Part shown: in pieces, positions 23,164 through 33,300 of the stretch | How positions within the stretch are numbered: the first letter of the stretch is position 1 | Layout of the letters: each line of letters starts with the position of its first letter | Source: Halobacteriovoraceae bacterium | GTDB taxonomy: Bacteria; Bdellovibrionota; Bacteriovoracia; Bacteriovoracales; Bacteriovoracaceae | DNA length: 64,000 bases | NCBI GenBank assembly: GCA_002713145.1 | Contig: PAVS01000018.1 | Location: forward strand, 1 to 64,000 | Reading direction: 5' to 3' | Position numbers and translations under genes: made by a program | Notes under the pieces: generated by a model | What the model was told of the DNA's origin: nothing | What the model saw: only the letters and a program-made list of their open reading frames with translations | Databases searched by the model: none

Positions 23164-24027
23164 TTAACGATGAATATTAGCCATTTTTTTATTATGATTT
23201 TCACAAGACTGATCCAAAAGCCAACTGAAAATTCTTTTGCGTTCGGTCCAAAAATCTATTTCTGGATGAAACTGAGTCCCCAAAATTGGCCTCCCTTCGA
23301 ATTCCATAGCTTCTGCAATTCGTCCTCTATTAGAATAGGCGGTTAGCTTAATGTCAGGCCAGCGCTCAGCTTGATGCTGTTTAAAATAGTCGATCCTAAT
23401 GCCTTGATGGTGATATTTATATCCTCTAAAACTAGAGTACTTTAAAATTGATTTTATGAGAGAAGGTTCATCATTGAGATAAACTCTATCTAATAAATAC
23501 CTTCTATTTTTAATTCCAATTTCTTCTTTAATATCAACGATGAGGGGTATACCTTGAGAAACAGCTAGCATTTGCATCCCTCGACAAATGCCCAATATAG
23601 GAAGATCTTTATTCTTATCATCAGCAAAATATTTTTGAAGCATGTCATACTCAAAAGGATCTCTCATATCCCCTTCAGCGCTATAATTAACTAAGTAGTC
23701 TAGTTCTTCAATACGAGTGCGAAGTTCATCCTCCACTCGATTCTTGTAGTACTCTGGATTAATATCTGCTCCGCCTGGCATAACGATTCCATCTAATTCT
23801 TCGAATTTGATATTGTTTTCTGCAAGCATATTAACGAGCTTTAGCTTATAACCTTTTTTACTAGCAAAGCGATAAAGAGCTTTTCGATAGAAGTACTTAC
23901 AGCCATAGGAGCACCCTATGGTCAGCACCTCATCTTTCGGCATTTTGCACTGAGTGTGCGCAAAACTAGAAAGTGAAAAAAGAGTAAAGATTAGGGTTAA
24001 AGTGGTTCTTTTAAAGAGTGTTTGCAT
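23164..24027 (-). CDS. Exported class I amidotransferase-like hydrolase (peptidase C26 family)
   Basis: A 287-aa protein with a signal peptide (about 1-23). The glutamine-hydrolase fold shows MPGGADINPEYY, the nucleophile elbow ILGICRGMQML (catalytic Cys) and QFHPEIDFW (catalytic His-Glu). This matches gamma-glutamyl-GABA hydrolase (PuuD-like) proteins, which are normally cytoplasmic. The signal peptide suggests periplasmic hydrolysis of a gamma-glutamyl compound. The substrate is inferred from the family. Confidence 0.82.
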   Translation of the reverse strand: MQTLFKRTTLTLIFTLFSLSSFAHTQCKMPKDEVLTIGCSYGCKYFYRKALYRFASKKGYKLKLVNMLAENNIKFEELDGIVMPGGADINPEYYKNRVEDELRTRIEELDYLVNYSAEGDMRDPFEYDMLQKYFADDKNKDLPILGICRGMQMLAVSQGIPLIVDIKEEIGIKNRRYLLDRVYLNDEPSLIKSILKYSSFRGYKYHHQGIRIDYFKQHQAERWPDIKLTAYSNRGRIAEAMEFEGRPILGTQFHPEIDFWTERKRIFSWLLDQSCENHNKKMANIHR

Positions 24028-24101
24028 ATATTTATTTTAATTTAAAATAAGCATTCTGGTAGGGGCAGAATTATTTTCCTTTCTTAAACACAGTCAAAAA
24101 T

Positions 24102-24527
24102 CTAATCCACATTATGATTAGTTAATTTAAAATAAAAAGATGCAGACCAAGTAAGCAACATAAAACCTGCTAAACTTATCAATCCAGTCACCACTTTCAA
24201 GTGTCCCAAGGGGCTAAAATCGCTAAGTCCAAGTGTTGTATAGCTAACTGTTGTATAATAAAAATAGTCTCTAAATATAGGTGTAAATTTATCTGTAAAA
24301 TCTCCCAAATGAAATATTTGAGTAATTACATATACGAGCAAAGTAAAGAAGAGTATCTCTATCATGTGAAGCAGAAAAAGGCCGAGTAATATAGATAGAC
24401 TTCTCAAGTCGTGATGATGTGAGGTCGTGGCTTTAGGCATAAAACGTGAAAAAATCTTCAAACAGTAATAATGCAACGCTATTGCACAGAAAATAAAGAA
24501 GAATGTTAACAATAGCGCTTCAATCAT
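24102..24527 (-). CDS. Two-helix ion channel (Ion_trans_2-like)
   Basis: A 141-aa protein with hydrophobic segments near 1-22, 45-70 and 110-135 and a pore loop reading YYTTVSYTTLGLSDFSP. The pore resembles the potassium channel selectivity filter, but TTLGLSD replaces the usual TVGYGD, so ion preference may differ. It lies four bases downstream of a lipoprotein gene on the same strand, at the end of the copper island. Confidence 0.75.
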   Translation of the reverse strand: MIEALLLTFFFIFCAIALHYYCLKIFSRFMPKATTSHHHDLRSLSILLGLFLLHMIEILFFTLLVYVITQIFHLGDFTDKFTPIFRDYFYYTTVSYTTLGLSDFSPLGHLKVVTGLISLAGFMLLTWSASFYFKLTNHNVD

Positions 24528-24530
24528 AAT

Positions 24531-24866
24531 TTATTTTTTTTGTACCATTGTTCCTTCTTTAAATGAAAAATTACCATTTGTTTCGACGTGAGAGTAATGA
24601 GAATTCAGAACTTTCTTCACCTTGCCTTCACCCAAAACTTTGAGTTTACATTCGCCATCTCCTCCACCTCTTTCTCCACCAACAGATACACACTCATTTT
24701 TAAAAAAGATAACTTTATCTCCTTTTGCGACATCATTATCTCCTAAACAAACGTGTGCTGTATTTTCGTCTACTTTCATTGCAACTGTCCCTCTCATAAA
24801 CTTGTGGGTGGCGCAACTCACTGTAAAAAGAATTAAAAATAGTAAACTTAAAAATTTCATCATCAT
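24531..24866 (-). CDS. Small lipoprotein
   Basis: A 111-aa protein with lipobox (FTVSC, Cys18) and a mature part of about 93 residues with three further cysteines and a glycine-rich turn (GGERGGGD). No family recognised. It sits between the ion channel and multicopper oxidase genes on the same strand, 13 bp from the latter. Confidence 0.7.
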   Translation of the reverse strand: MMMKFLSLLFLILFTVSCATHKFMRGTVAMKVDENTAHVCLGDNDVAKGDKVIFFKNECVSVGGERGGGDGECKLKVLGEGKVKKVLNSHYSHVETNGNFSFKEGTMVQKK

Positions 24867-24879
24867 TTCCTTTTTATTA

Positions 24880-27108
24880 TTAATATGTATATCCTAAACC
24901 AGCTCCATACTCATTATAGGTTTGATTATAGCTCATCATAAAAGATAAATTCTTTGTGTATCGATATTCAAGTTCCGTATAGTAATTCCGTTGTGAACTA
25001 TACTCATAATTGAATTGCAGTTTACTCGTGAGCTGGATTTCATTTTCAAATTCAAGCTCATATTTTTTCTCAAGCGAAGGTTGATACTTCAAATCAATCG
25101 AAATATTTAAAGGGAGCACCCACGTAGCACCTAGAGTCGGAGACCATTCTGATTGAGCAGGAGTGGCCTCGGTCTTGACTCCCAAATAGGGCTGCAGATA
25201 CCTTGTCATTATCTTAGCAAAGTGCACTTCTCCCTCTAAATCTCCTTCACCATTTCCCACCACATCAAAGGCGGTGTTAAAATAAGAATTAAAAACACTC
25301 GTTTCAGTGCGAAAATAATTACTTTGAGCAAAGTTTCGTGAGCGCAGAAAAAGCTTTTTGGGAAAATTGAATTCCTTTGACTCTTCTCTCATCTCTCTTA
25401 GTGCTTCAGGACCAGGATTATTTTCATATCTCACAATACGTGTCATACCTGCCATCATATGGTAAAGAATATGACAGTGAAAAAACCAATCCTTCTCTTC
25501 TTTGGCTTCAAATTCAATCACGACCTGATCTAAAGGTGCCACGTTAACTGTATGTTTTAAAACAGACCATTCATTTTGCGCTGTCATCACTCTAAAAAAA
25601 TGACCATGTAAATGCATAGGGTGATTCATCATCGTGGTATTTTTCATCACAAAACGAACTCGTTCCCCTTTCTTCACCTTTATATAAGAGTTCGGATGCA
25701 AAGGAACCCCATTAATACTCCAAACATAGTAGGCCATATTCCCATTCAGCGTAAAATTATATGTTCGAAGCTTAGTGCCTTTTGCCACTTCAATAGGGTC
25801 TCTTGCTTTTAATAACCCATAAGTCAGCTCATTATAAAGAGGTTTATCGTTAGGTGAAACATGCTCGTTAATCTTTTTAGAGATAGGCGCCCTATTCATA
25901 ATACGAGTGTTATAGGCCAAATCTTTCTTTTTACTCTTATGCTTCATTTTCATCTTATGAGACTGCATACCCATTTTTTGTTTGCCAGTAGGTAGCTTAT
26001 AATCGTTACTAAATTTCGCTGTCATCTCTGTTGGTAAATCAGAAAATTCATTTCTATAATTCATCATCAGCTCTTTAAGGAAGCCCATTTTTTTCATCCC
26101 CATCATATCACCCATAGTAAAACTGATGGGATGCTGCCAAGGCATATCCATCGCCTTAATCGTTTCACTTCCAGAGCCCAAAAAGGTAGATGAATAACCG
26201 GTATTATCTAAAGATGTTGCTCGAAGTTCTATTTTTTTGCCTGCAGGGATATCTACCAGCACATCATAAGTTTCCGCCACACTGATGGGAAGAATTTTCA
26301 CCTGGACAGGCTCAACAGGCAGTCCATCTGCGCCCACCACAGTGAAGTAAGAATCGCCAAAGGTAAGTTTATAAATACTCGTTGCTGAGCCGTTGATAAT
26401 TCTTAAACGTATTTTCTTGTTGTTAAGGTCAATATGATTTTTAGGAGAGCCATTTGATAAAAAATAATCATATCCCACATCAGCATAATCCATACCTTCC
26501 ATTCTTTGCAAAGAATCTCTAAATTTAGTCATAGCATTGCCTGTTCTTAAAGCTTCCCACCAAGATTGCACGGTACCTTTGAGAACATCATAGTACTCCC
26601 CCTCTTTTTTGAGATTTTTTTGAATTTCCTCCCCGGATTCTTCACTAAAATCTGAAAGGACAATCGTTTTCTCTGGATATTCTTTTTCTGCCTCCTTATC
26701 ATGAATAATAAAAGCCCCATACAGGCCATCTTGTTCTTGAAACATGACATGGGAGTGGTACCAATAAGTTCCTGTTTGCACTATTTCAAAACGATATTTT
26801 TTGGTCTGACCGGGTTCGATCGGAGGTGAGTTCACATAGGGAACACCATCTTGATCATTTTTGATGATGAGTCCATGCCAATGTATAAGTGTTGGTTCAT
26901 CTGTTTTATTGACGACATCAATTTCGGCTATATCCCCAATGGTAAACTCGAGTTTCGGCGCAGGGATCCCTCCATTAACCAAAACCTTGTCTTTATAAGT
27001 TTTACCATCAATCACCACCTCTCCACGTGTGATAACCAGCTCATATTTTTGAACTTTCGCGTAGACGTTACCTATAACAAGAGTGAGTAAAAAAAGAATT
27101 ATTTTCAT
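24880..27108 (-). CDS. CopA-type multicopper oxidase with C-terminal barrel-like extension
   Basis: A 742-aa protein with a short signal peptide (about 1-17; no evident Tat twin-Arg). Cupredoxin domains carry all copper motifs: HWHG (76-79), WYHSH (116-120), HPMHLHG (about 494-500) and HCHILYHMMAGM (about 543-554). A Met/Lys/His-rich insert (about 330-395) resembles copper-binding loops in PcoA/CopA. It oxidises Cu(I) in the periplasm. Residues about 585-742 are not cupredoxin: they are alternating beta-strand sequence with many aromatics, ending in Tyr-Thr-Tyr, resembling the CopB/PcoB outer-membrane barrel. It overlaps the FMN enzyme gene by 4 bp. Confidence 0.88.
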   Translation of the reverse strand: MKIILFLLTLVIGNVYAKVQKYELVITRGEVVIDGKTYKDKVLVNGGIPAPKLEFTIGDIAEIDVVNKTDEPTLIHWHGLIIKNDQDGVPYVNSPPIEPGQTKKYRFEIVQTGTYWYHSHVMFQEQDGLYGAFIIHDKEAEKEYPEKTIVLSDFSEESGEEIQKNLKKEGEYYDVLKGTVQSWWEALRTGNAMTKFRDSLQRMEGMDYADVGYDYFLSNGSPKNHIDLNNKKIRLRIINGSATSIYKLTFGDSYFTVVGADGLPVEPVQVKILPISVAETYDVLVDIPAGKKIELRATSLDNTGYSSTFLGSGSETIKAMDMPWQHPISFTMGDMMGMKKMGFLKELMMNYRNEFSDLPTEMTAKFSNDYKLPTGKQKMGMQSHKMKMKHKSKKKDLAYNTRIMNRAPISKKINEHVSPNDKPLYNELTYGLLKARDPIEVAKGTKLRTYNFTLNGNMAYYVWSINGVPLHPNSYIKVKKGERVRFVMKNTTMMNHPMHLHGHFFRVMTAQNEWSVLKHTVNVAPLDQVVIEFEAKEEKDWFFHCHILYHMMAGMTRIVRYENNPGPEALREMREESKEFNFPKKLFLRSRNFAQSNYFRTETSVFNSYFNTAFDVVGNGEGDLEGEVHFAKIMTRYLQPYLGVKTEATPAQSEWSPTLGATWVLPLNISIDLKYQPSLEKKYELEFENEIQLTSKLQFNYEYSSQRNYYTELEYRYTKNLSFMMSYNQTYNEYGAGLGYTY

Positions 27109-28568
27109 GAATATACCTTTTTTAATGTATTAAATTTTAATTTTTCTTTATCTTTTAAATTATCTATTCCACTGGCTTTATATATATTGGCTAGACCTTT
27201 TATGAGATTACGCTGGTAATTTGCCACTTTATTGGTTTTGTCAGTCACATCGAGTCCACTTATTCGAGCCTGATCCATGGTCGTAATTCCTGTCGGACAT
27301 TTATTTGTGTTACATTTTAGAGACTGTACACAACCTAGAGAGAACATCATCCCTCTTGCTGAATAACATAGGTCAGCTCCTTTAGATAAATTGTTAGCAA
27401 TATCAATGCTTGAAAGAACCTTACCTGTACTGATTACTTTAATTTCATCTTTTAACTGATTCTTTCTTAGAGTAGCGACTACATATTTAAGACTTTCGCT
27501 TAAAGGCCAGCCCATATGGTGAATAGAGTCTAAATCAGCGGCACCGCTTCCTCCCTCTCCCCCTTCAATGACAATAAAATCTGGATACATTTTATATTGC
27601 CTCATAAGCTGACATAAGCTTTTAAAATCTTCTTTTTTACCTAAACAAAGCTTTATACCTATAGGTTTGTTATTGGAAAGGTCTCTCAGTTTATCAATGA
27701 AAGCGAGTAGTTCTTCATGACTAGAAAACATTGAATGATAACCTGGTGAATGTACTTCTGTGTGAGGCCTAATCATTCTTATTTTTGCTATCTCCTCGGT
27801 GTTTTTTGATGCCGGAAGAATGGCTCCAAACCCCGGTTTTGCACCCTGAGATATTTTAATTTCAATCATTTTCACTTGTTCATGAATCGCTTGCTTTTGA
27901 AAAAGAACTTCATCAAAGTTTCCTTCCTTATCTCGGCATCCAAAATAAGCTGTTCCTATTTGCCAAATTAAATCACATCCACTCTCCCAGTGATACTTTG
28001 AAATGCCTCCTTCCCCTGTATTGACTGCAAAGTTCTCTTTTTTAGCACCATTACATAATGCCGATACAGCTGCTGAGGAAATAGATCCAAAGCTCATCGC
28101 ACCTACATTTATAATCGATGACTCATAAGGATTTTGACATAAAGAACTTCCAATTTTCACTCTAAATTCATGATGTATGTCTTTCAAAGGATACAAACTA
28201 TGCTCACACCAAAAATAATCTTTACTGGAGAAGTCTAACTCAGAGCCAAAAGGTAGAGACATCAAACTGTCATTTGCTTTTTTCTTTACATAATTAATTT
28301 GCAGTAAAGAAAATGGCCTTCCTTCCCACCTATTTTGAAGTAGTACTTCTTGTAAAACATGTCGTTGTTTATCAAGAAATTCATTTATTGTTCCCAAAAA
28401 AGGATAGTTTTTTCTTATATTGCTTTCAGTCTGATTAAAGTCACGAATGGCCATGTATAAAATCGGTAAATAGAGAATAAAAGCTCCCCATATAAACCAA
28501 TGAAGAAAGCTTTCAATTAATAAGAAAAAGAAAAGAAAAATATAGAAGGCAAGTAACCAGTAACGCAC
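27105..28568 (-). CDS. FMN-dependent glutamate-synthase-like protein
   Basis: A 487-aa protein with one or two N-terminal membrane segments (about 3-40) followed by a GltB-type FMN barrel. Motifs include MSFGSISSAAVSALCNGA, NTGEGGISKYHW, PGFGAILPASKNTEEIA, IEGGEGGSGAADLD and the cluster-like CVQSLKCNTNKCPTGITT. It lacks the amidotransferase domain, so it is not a normal glutamate synthase. Stand-alone homologues have no clear substrate. It lies within the copper operon, coupled to the multicopper oxidase. Confidence 0.82.
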   Translation of the reverse strand: MRYWLLAFYIFLFFFLLIESFLHWFIWGAFILYLPILYMAIRDFNQTESNIRKNYPFLGTINEFLDKQRHVLQEVLLQNRWEGRPFSLLQINYVKKKANDSLMSLPFGSELDFSSKDYFWCEHSLYPLKDIHHEFRVKIGSSLCQNPYESSIINVGAMSFGSISSAAVSALCNGAKKENFAVNTGEGGISKYHWESGCDLIWQIGTAYFGCRDKEGNFDEVLFQKQAIHEQVKMIEIKISQGAKPGFGAILPASKNTEEIAKIRMIRPHTEVHSPGYHSMFSSHEELLAFIDKLRDLSNNKPIGIKLCLGKKEDFKSLCQLMRQYKMYPDFIVIEGGEGGSGAADLDSIHHMGWPLSESLKYVVATLRKNQLKDEIKVISTGKVLSSIDIANNLSKGADLCYSARGMMFSLGCVQSLKCNTNKCPTGITTMDQARISGLDVTDKTNKVANYQRNLIKGLANIYKASGIDNLKDKEKLKFNTLKKVYS

Positions 28569-28571
28569 AAA

Positions 28572-29075
28572 TTACTCCTCTTCCTCTTTTAGCATATTTG
28601 TTGCTGACTCTATCCAGGATAAAATCTTTTCTTTTTCTTGATCTGACAAAAAAGACTCCCAATGCATCACTTGATAACGAAGAGGTGGCATTGACCCTTC
28701 TTCGATAACTGCTCTTATCGCCTTAAGATCCGACTTAGGGGTACCATGGCCCTTAAATGGATAACTCCCGGTAAAGATCAAATGTTTTTTTGCTTCTTCA
28801 ATGTCAGAGTCTATTAAACTCTGTACTCCTGGAAGTGGATAATACCAGGGGTAGTCCACGTTTTGTGAGTGGCAATTATAGCAAGCTTTTTGAAAGATAG
28901 GTTGAATACTTTTTTGATACGCCTCATTAATATGGCCATAATGTACTTTATTTTCACTTACCTTAGAATTTTCTGGTTGAGGTTTTGAATCGTGTTTTTC
29001 ATCTCCATGCCCCAGGGCGAGAAAAGAAAACAAGATTGAAAAAATCAGGAAGACTCTTTTATCCATAACTGACAC
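28572..29075 (-). CDS. Periplasmic haem-binding-domain protein
   Basis: A 167-aa protein with signal peptide (about 1-22) and a single c-type haem motif (CYNCH) in the pattern IQPIFQKACYNCHSQNVDYPWYYPLPG, typical of the Haem_bd family found with multicopper and di-haem proteins. It is probably a one-haem periplasmic electron carrier or sensor. The gene is three bases upstream of the FMN enzyme and starts immediately after the 29076 gene ends. Confidence 0.82.
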   Translation of the reverse strand: MSVMDKRVFLIFSILFSFLALGHGDEKHDSKPQPENSKVSENKVHYGHINEAYQKSIQPIFQKACYNCHSQNVDYPWYYPLPGVQSLIDSDIEEAKKHLIFTGSYPFKGHGTPKSDLKAIRAVIEEGSMPPLRYQVMHWESFLSDQEKEKILSWIESATNMLKEEEE

Positions 29076-29360
29076 CTATAGTTCGTGGCACTCCATAGCT
29101 TCTCCTGCCGAGTGTCGGTGGCATCCTAATTTGACTTCATTCCCGCCATTGAATTTAGCATGTACTTCCACCCCACCACTTCGAATCAGAGTCGTCACAC
29201 CAATAAAACGGTTGAGTTCATTTCCGCTTAAATTATTTGAGATAACACTCAAGGCTTCATTAACAGCGTCTTTCGTATCAATTAGTTTTGAGTTCTCTAT
29301 ACTTGCACTGGCGGTTGCAGTGAATATTGTAAATAAAGTCATCATTAAAAACTTTTTCAT
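29076..29360 (-). CDS. Small secreted protein, function unknown
   Basis: ATG at 29360 (MKKFLMMTLF) is chosen because it follows AGGAG by five bases and begins a signal peptide; an in-frame upstream start at 29474 has no family support. The 94-aa product has a mature part of about 75 residues ending in a His/Cys-rich tail (LGCHRHSAGEAMECHEL), which may bind metal. It lies between two haem-protein genes of the copper island. Confidence 0.7.
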   Translation of the reverse strand: MKKFLMMTLFTIFTATASASIENSKLIDTKDAVNEALSVISNNLSGNELNRFIGVTTLIRSGGVEVHAKFNGGNEVKLGCHRHSAGEAMECHEL

Positions 29361-29370
29361 AAGCTCTCCT

Positions 29371-29826
29371 TTAATATTCGTCATCACAGTTATATGTCTC
29401 ATCACTGAATTCTGGCGCGCAGGCCGAAATCCAATCTTTGATATAATCAATTTCGTATTGCTTGAGTCGTCCATTTATGGGCATAGCACCTGATTCAACA
29501 GATTCATATAATCGACTTTTTTGCGGATTTCCTTTGACCAAGAGGGGAATGAAGCGATCTTTCATCATTTTTTCATAAGAGTCAAAGTTTATGGGATCAT
29601 TGCTAGGTTTTGCATTCACACCACTATGGCATTCCATACAATTTGGTGCTAGAATTTCTCTTTGCAAAGTCTTGAAGTTAAGTTCAACATCTTCCTCTAA
29701 AAGAGATTGTTCAAAAACATTTCTCTCTTCAAAATATAATTCTCCACGATTGTCTCCACAGCTTGTTAAAACGAAAAAGAAAAAGAGAGAGCTTATGAAT
29801 AGATTACACGTTAAAAACTTCATCAT
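29371..29826 (-). CDS. Lipoprotein with one c-type haem motif
   Basis: About 150 aa with lipobox (VLTSC) and a single haem-binding CMECH in ILAPNCMECHSGVNAKP. It resembles the cytochrome-c-like domains of planctomycete-type PSCyt proteins. ATG at 29826 or 29823 (MKFLTCN) is preferred to 29841 because it begins the signal peptide. First gene of the run leading to the oxidase; the gap to 29903 is AT-rich with no firm promoter call. Confidence 0.75.
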   Translation of the reverse strand: MMKFLTCNLFISSLFFFFVLTSCGDNRGELYFEERNVFEQSLLEEDVELNFKTLQREILAPNCMECHSGVNAKPSNDPINFDSYEKMMKDRFIPLLVKGNPQKSRLYESVESGAMPINGRLKQYEIDYIKDWISACAPEFSDETYNCDDEY

Positions 29827-29902
29827 TGTCCAAATTAACAATGATGAAGCATAAAATCTTTTTAAACAGTGTGTAGAAAGTTAAACGTTTCTAAACATTT
29901 AA

Positions 29903-30376
29903 CTATTTCTTACTCCCACAATGAGGCATAGAAGCAGAAGCATAAGGATTCATCACTTTTTCAGAATCCTTAATGTTTTGAATCCAATATTTCTTCACCA
30001 TGGGACAGTAATAACGAGCATAGTTTTTATTGGGAGCATGCTTTTCAAGCACATTAAGAATACCTTGAGAGATCACATTCATCGCTTCTTTACTTTGATC
30101 AAGATCGTTAGAGTTTTGCAACTCGGTTAACTTCTTTTGAGTGTAGTCTAAAAGCTTTAAGATTTCAGGGTCTTTAATCTCAGAAATAGCGGCACTCACA
30201 ACTTTAGCTTGAGACTTTGTCTTTTCTAATTTTTCATCAAAAAAGGCTTGATGAAGAACTTCATACTCATTTAAGACTTTATTAAATTGTTTGTTTTCGA
30301 CCCCATGTTTGTGAGTAGATTGCTCTTGGGCAAATGCGACTTGTAAAACGAGAATCAATAGACTTAGTAATTTCAT
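29903..30376 (-). CDS. DUF3347-type periplasmic protein
   Basis: A 157-aa protein with signal peptide (about 1-16). The helical body and the C-terminal YYCPMVKKYWIQ...NPYASASMPHCG match the DUF3347 family, often fused to or next to Cus-type adaptors. The Cys/Met/His C-terminus could hold copper. It overlaps the RND pump stop by 4 bp, so it is part of the cus operon. Confidence 0.8.
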   Translation of the reverse strand: MKLLSLLILVLQVAFAQEQSTHKHGVENKQFNKVLNEYEVLHQAFFDEKLEKTKSQAKVVSAAISEIKDPEILKLLDYTQKKLTELQNSNDLDQSKEAMNVISQGILNVLEKHAPNKNYARYYCPMVKKYWIQNIKDSEKVMNPYASASMPHCGSKK

Positions 30377-33300
30377 TTATTCACTCCTTGTTGTTCTATT
30401 TTCTTTTGATATATATAACTAAAAATAACTGGCACCACGAAAAGACTGATTAGCTCTATCGCCATCCCCCCTAAAACTGGAATCGCCATGGGTTTCATCA
30501 CCTCACTTCCCTGACCGGTGGACCACATGATAGGAAGAAGTGCGATGATGGTAGTGGTGGTGGTCATAATCAGAGGTCTTATCCGACGAGACCCCGCCTC
30601 TTGAATCACTTTTTTGAGCTCTTGCCAATGAGTGGGTTGATATTTTTTTAAGGCCTCTCTTAAAAAGGTGATCATCACCACTCCATCATCAACAGCAATA
30701 CCAAAAAGGGCGATGAACCCCACCCATACCGCAACGGATGTGTTTACATCCATGAGCCACAATAAAATGAGACCGCCAGCAGCAGCGATAGGCACAGCGG
30801 TAAAAACAATGGCGCTTAAAGAAAAAGATCTAAACCCAAAATAAATAATGAGTAAATTTATAATCAGCGAGAGCGGAATCAAAATCATCAATCTTTGGGT
30901 CGCTCGTTTTTGATTTTCAAATTGACCGGCCCATTGAAGTGAGTAGCCAGGGGGAAGCTCCACTTCTTTTTCAATTTTTGCTTTAGCTTCTTCTACAAAG
31001 CCGATCACATCCCTATCTCTCACATTGAGCTGAACTGTAGATCTAAGCAGTCCATTTTCAGATTGAATCATCGCCGGGCCCACTGTGACCTTAATATCTG
31101 CGAGCTGACTTACCGGGATATGAAGTCCACTGGGGGTGGCGACTAAGACATTTTTTAGATTATCAATTCGATCTCTGAGCTCCTTTTTATAGCGAACCCG
31201 GATGGGATAGCGTTGCCTGCCTTCATACATCTGACCAATAGTCATACCGCCAACGGCCGTTTGGATGATGCTATTGATATCACCCGTGTTCACACCGTAA
31301 CGAGAGGCCTTCACTCGATCAATTTCAAATTCAATATAGGGTTTGCCATTAATCTGTTCCGCATAAATTCCATAAGCACCAGGAACGGATTCTAACTTTT
31401 GAGAAATTTCTCTGCCTAAAGTCTCAAGCTTTTTAAGATTATCTCCAAATATTTTGACTGCCACTTGAGTTTTGATTCCAGTAGAAATCATTCCAATACG
31501 TGTTTGGATGGGAAAATCCCATGAGTTAACCAAACCAGGTATTTGCAATTGTCCATCTAGCTCTTCCATAATGTCATATATACTGGTTCCACTCGGCCAC
31601 TCGCTCTGGGGCTTGAGTCGAATCAGGGTTTCAAACATTGCCACAGGAGCTGGGTCAAGACTGGTGTCAGCACGACCAAGTTTACCTACCGCTGTTTCAA
31701 CCAGTGGGTGCTCTTTAATTTTTTTATCCGTATAGGATAATAACTCGCGCGCTTTAGTGATACTCACATCAGGAGTCGTGACGGGCATATAAAGAATATC
31801 CCCTTCATTGAGTGCTGGCATAAATTCTTTACCTAAGCGAGTATAAGCAAAAAGGCCCAAGATTAAAAAAATAAGAGGGAGCGCAAGAAAAGTTTTTCGA
31901 TGCTCTAGTATCCAATCAAGGGTTGGCGTATACCACTTAATAATCGTGGTGCTCACTTTATTTTTTTCAATAGGCCTGAGGTCATCTTTTAAAAAGAAAA
32001 GGGAGAGAACGGGAATAAGTATGATCGCGACAATGACTGCGCCTATCATGGCCAAGGTTTTGGCCCATGCTAGGGGTACGAAAAGTTTTCCTTCGGCACC
32101 ATCTAGCGCAAAGACAGGAATAAAAGTGATAATGGTAGTCAGCACCGCAGTTAAAATAGCGGGACCAATTTCTTTAGCGGAATCAGCGATAATTTTCAAG
32201 CGCTCTTCGGTAGTTTTAGGCCTATGATCTGCGATATGGGAATAAATATTTTCGGTCATAATGATTCCAATATCCACCATCGAACCGATGGCTATAACAA
32301 GTCCAGAAAGACTCATGATATTAGAGTCAATGCTAAAAAGATGCATCAAAATAAAGCTTATTCCCACCCCAAACGGCAGAGTTAAACTCACCAGCACTGA
32401 AGATTTAAAATGCAAAAGGAAAAAGAGAATCACAAAGACGGTGATAATTATTTCTTGAGTCAAAGCGGAGTAGACCGTCCCCATGGTTTTGTCGACGAGC
32501 TCTGAGCGATCGTAAAAAGGCTCCAGAACAACTTCTTTTGGAAGTCCTGCACGAATCTGTTTTAGTTTTTCTTTTATCTCATTGATCACACGGGCAGGAT
32601 TTTCGCCATAGCGCATGGTCACAATTCCCCCAACCACTTCACTTCCATTTTTATCTAGAGCTCCTCTTCTAAATGCAGGACCAATTTGAACGCTAGCGAG
32701 ATCCTTAACTCTAATGGGAGTTCCATTTTTAATGGCCACTACAACTTCTTCTATATCAGAAATATTCTTTAAAAATCCCACACCTCTGACGATCAGCTCT
32801 CGGTCTCCGTCTTCAATAACTTCGGCCCCCACATCTATATTAGAGTTTTTAATCGCTTTAATGATTTGGGGAAAATGAATGTCAAAAGCAAAAATTTTAT
32901 TAGGATCAACATCCACTTGATACTCTTTTACAAAGCCTCCTATACTGGCAACTTCAGACACACCCGGTGTGGCTTGCAAAAGATAACGTACATAAAAATC
33001 TTGGAGTGATCGCAGCTCTTGTAATGATTTAGGATGGAGAGCGTCTGGTTTATTATCAAGGGTGTACCAAAATATTTGTCCTAGCCCGGTAGCATCAGGT
33101 CCTAAGCTAGGGTTCACTCCTTCAGGGAGCTCTGAGCGAGCTGTTGATAATTTTTCTAATACTCTTGAGCGTGACCAGTAAAAGTCCACGTCGTCTTTAA
33201 AAATGACATACACAGTTGAAAAGCCAAAAGCACTGGTGCCCCTCACTCGATCGATTCCAGGAATGCCTTGCAAAATAATACTGAGAGGATAAGTAATCTG

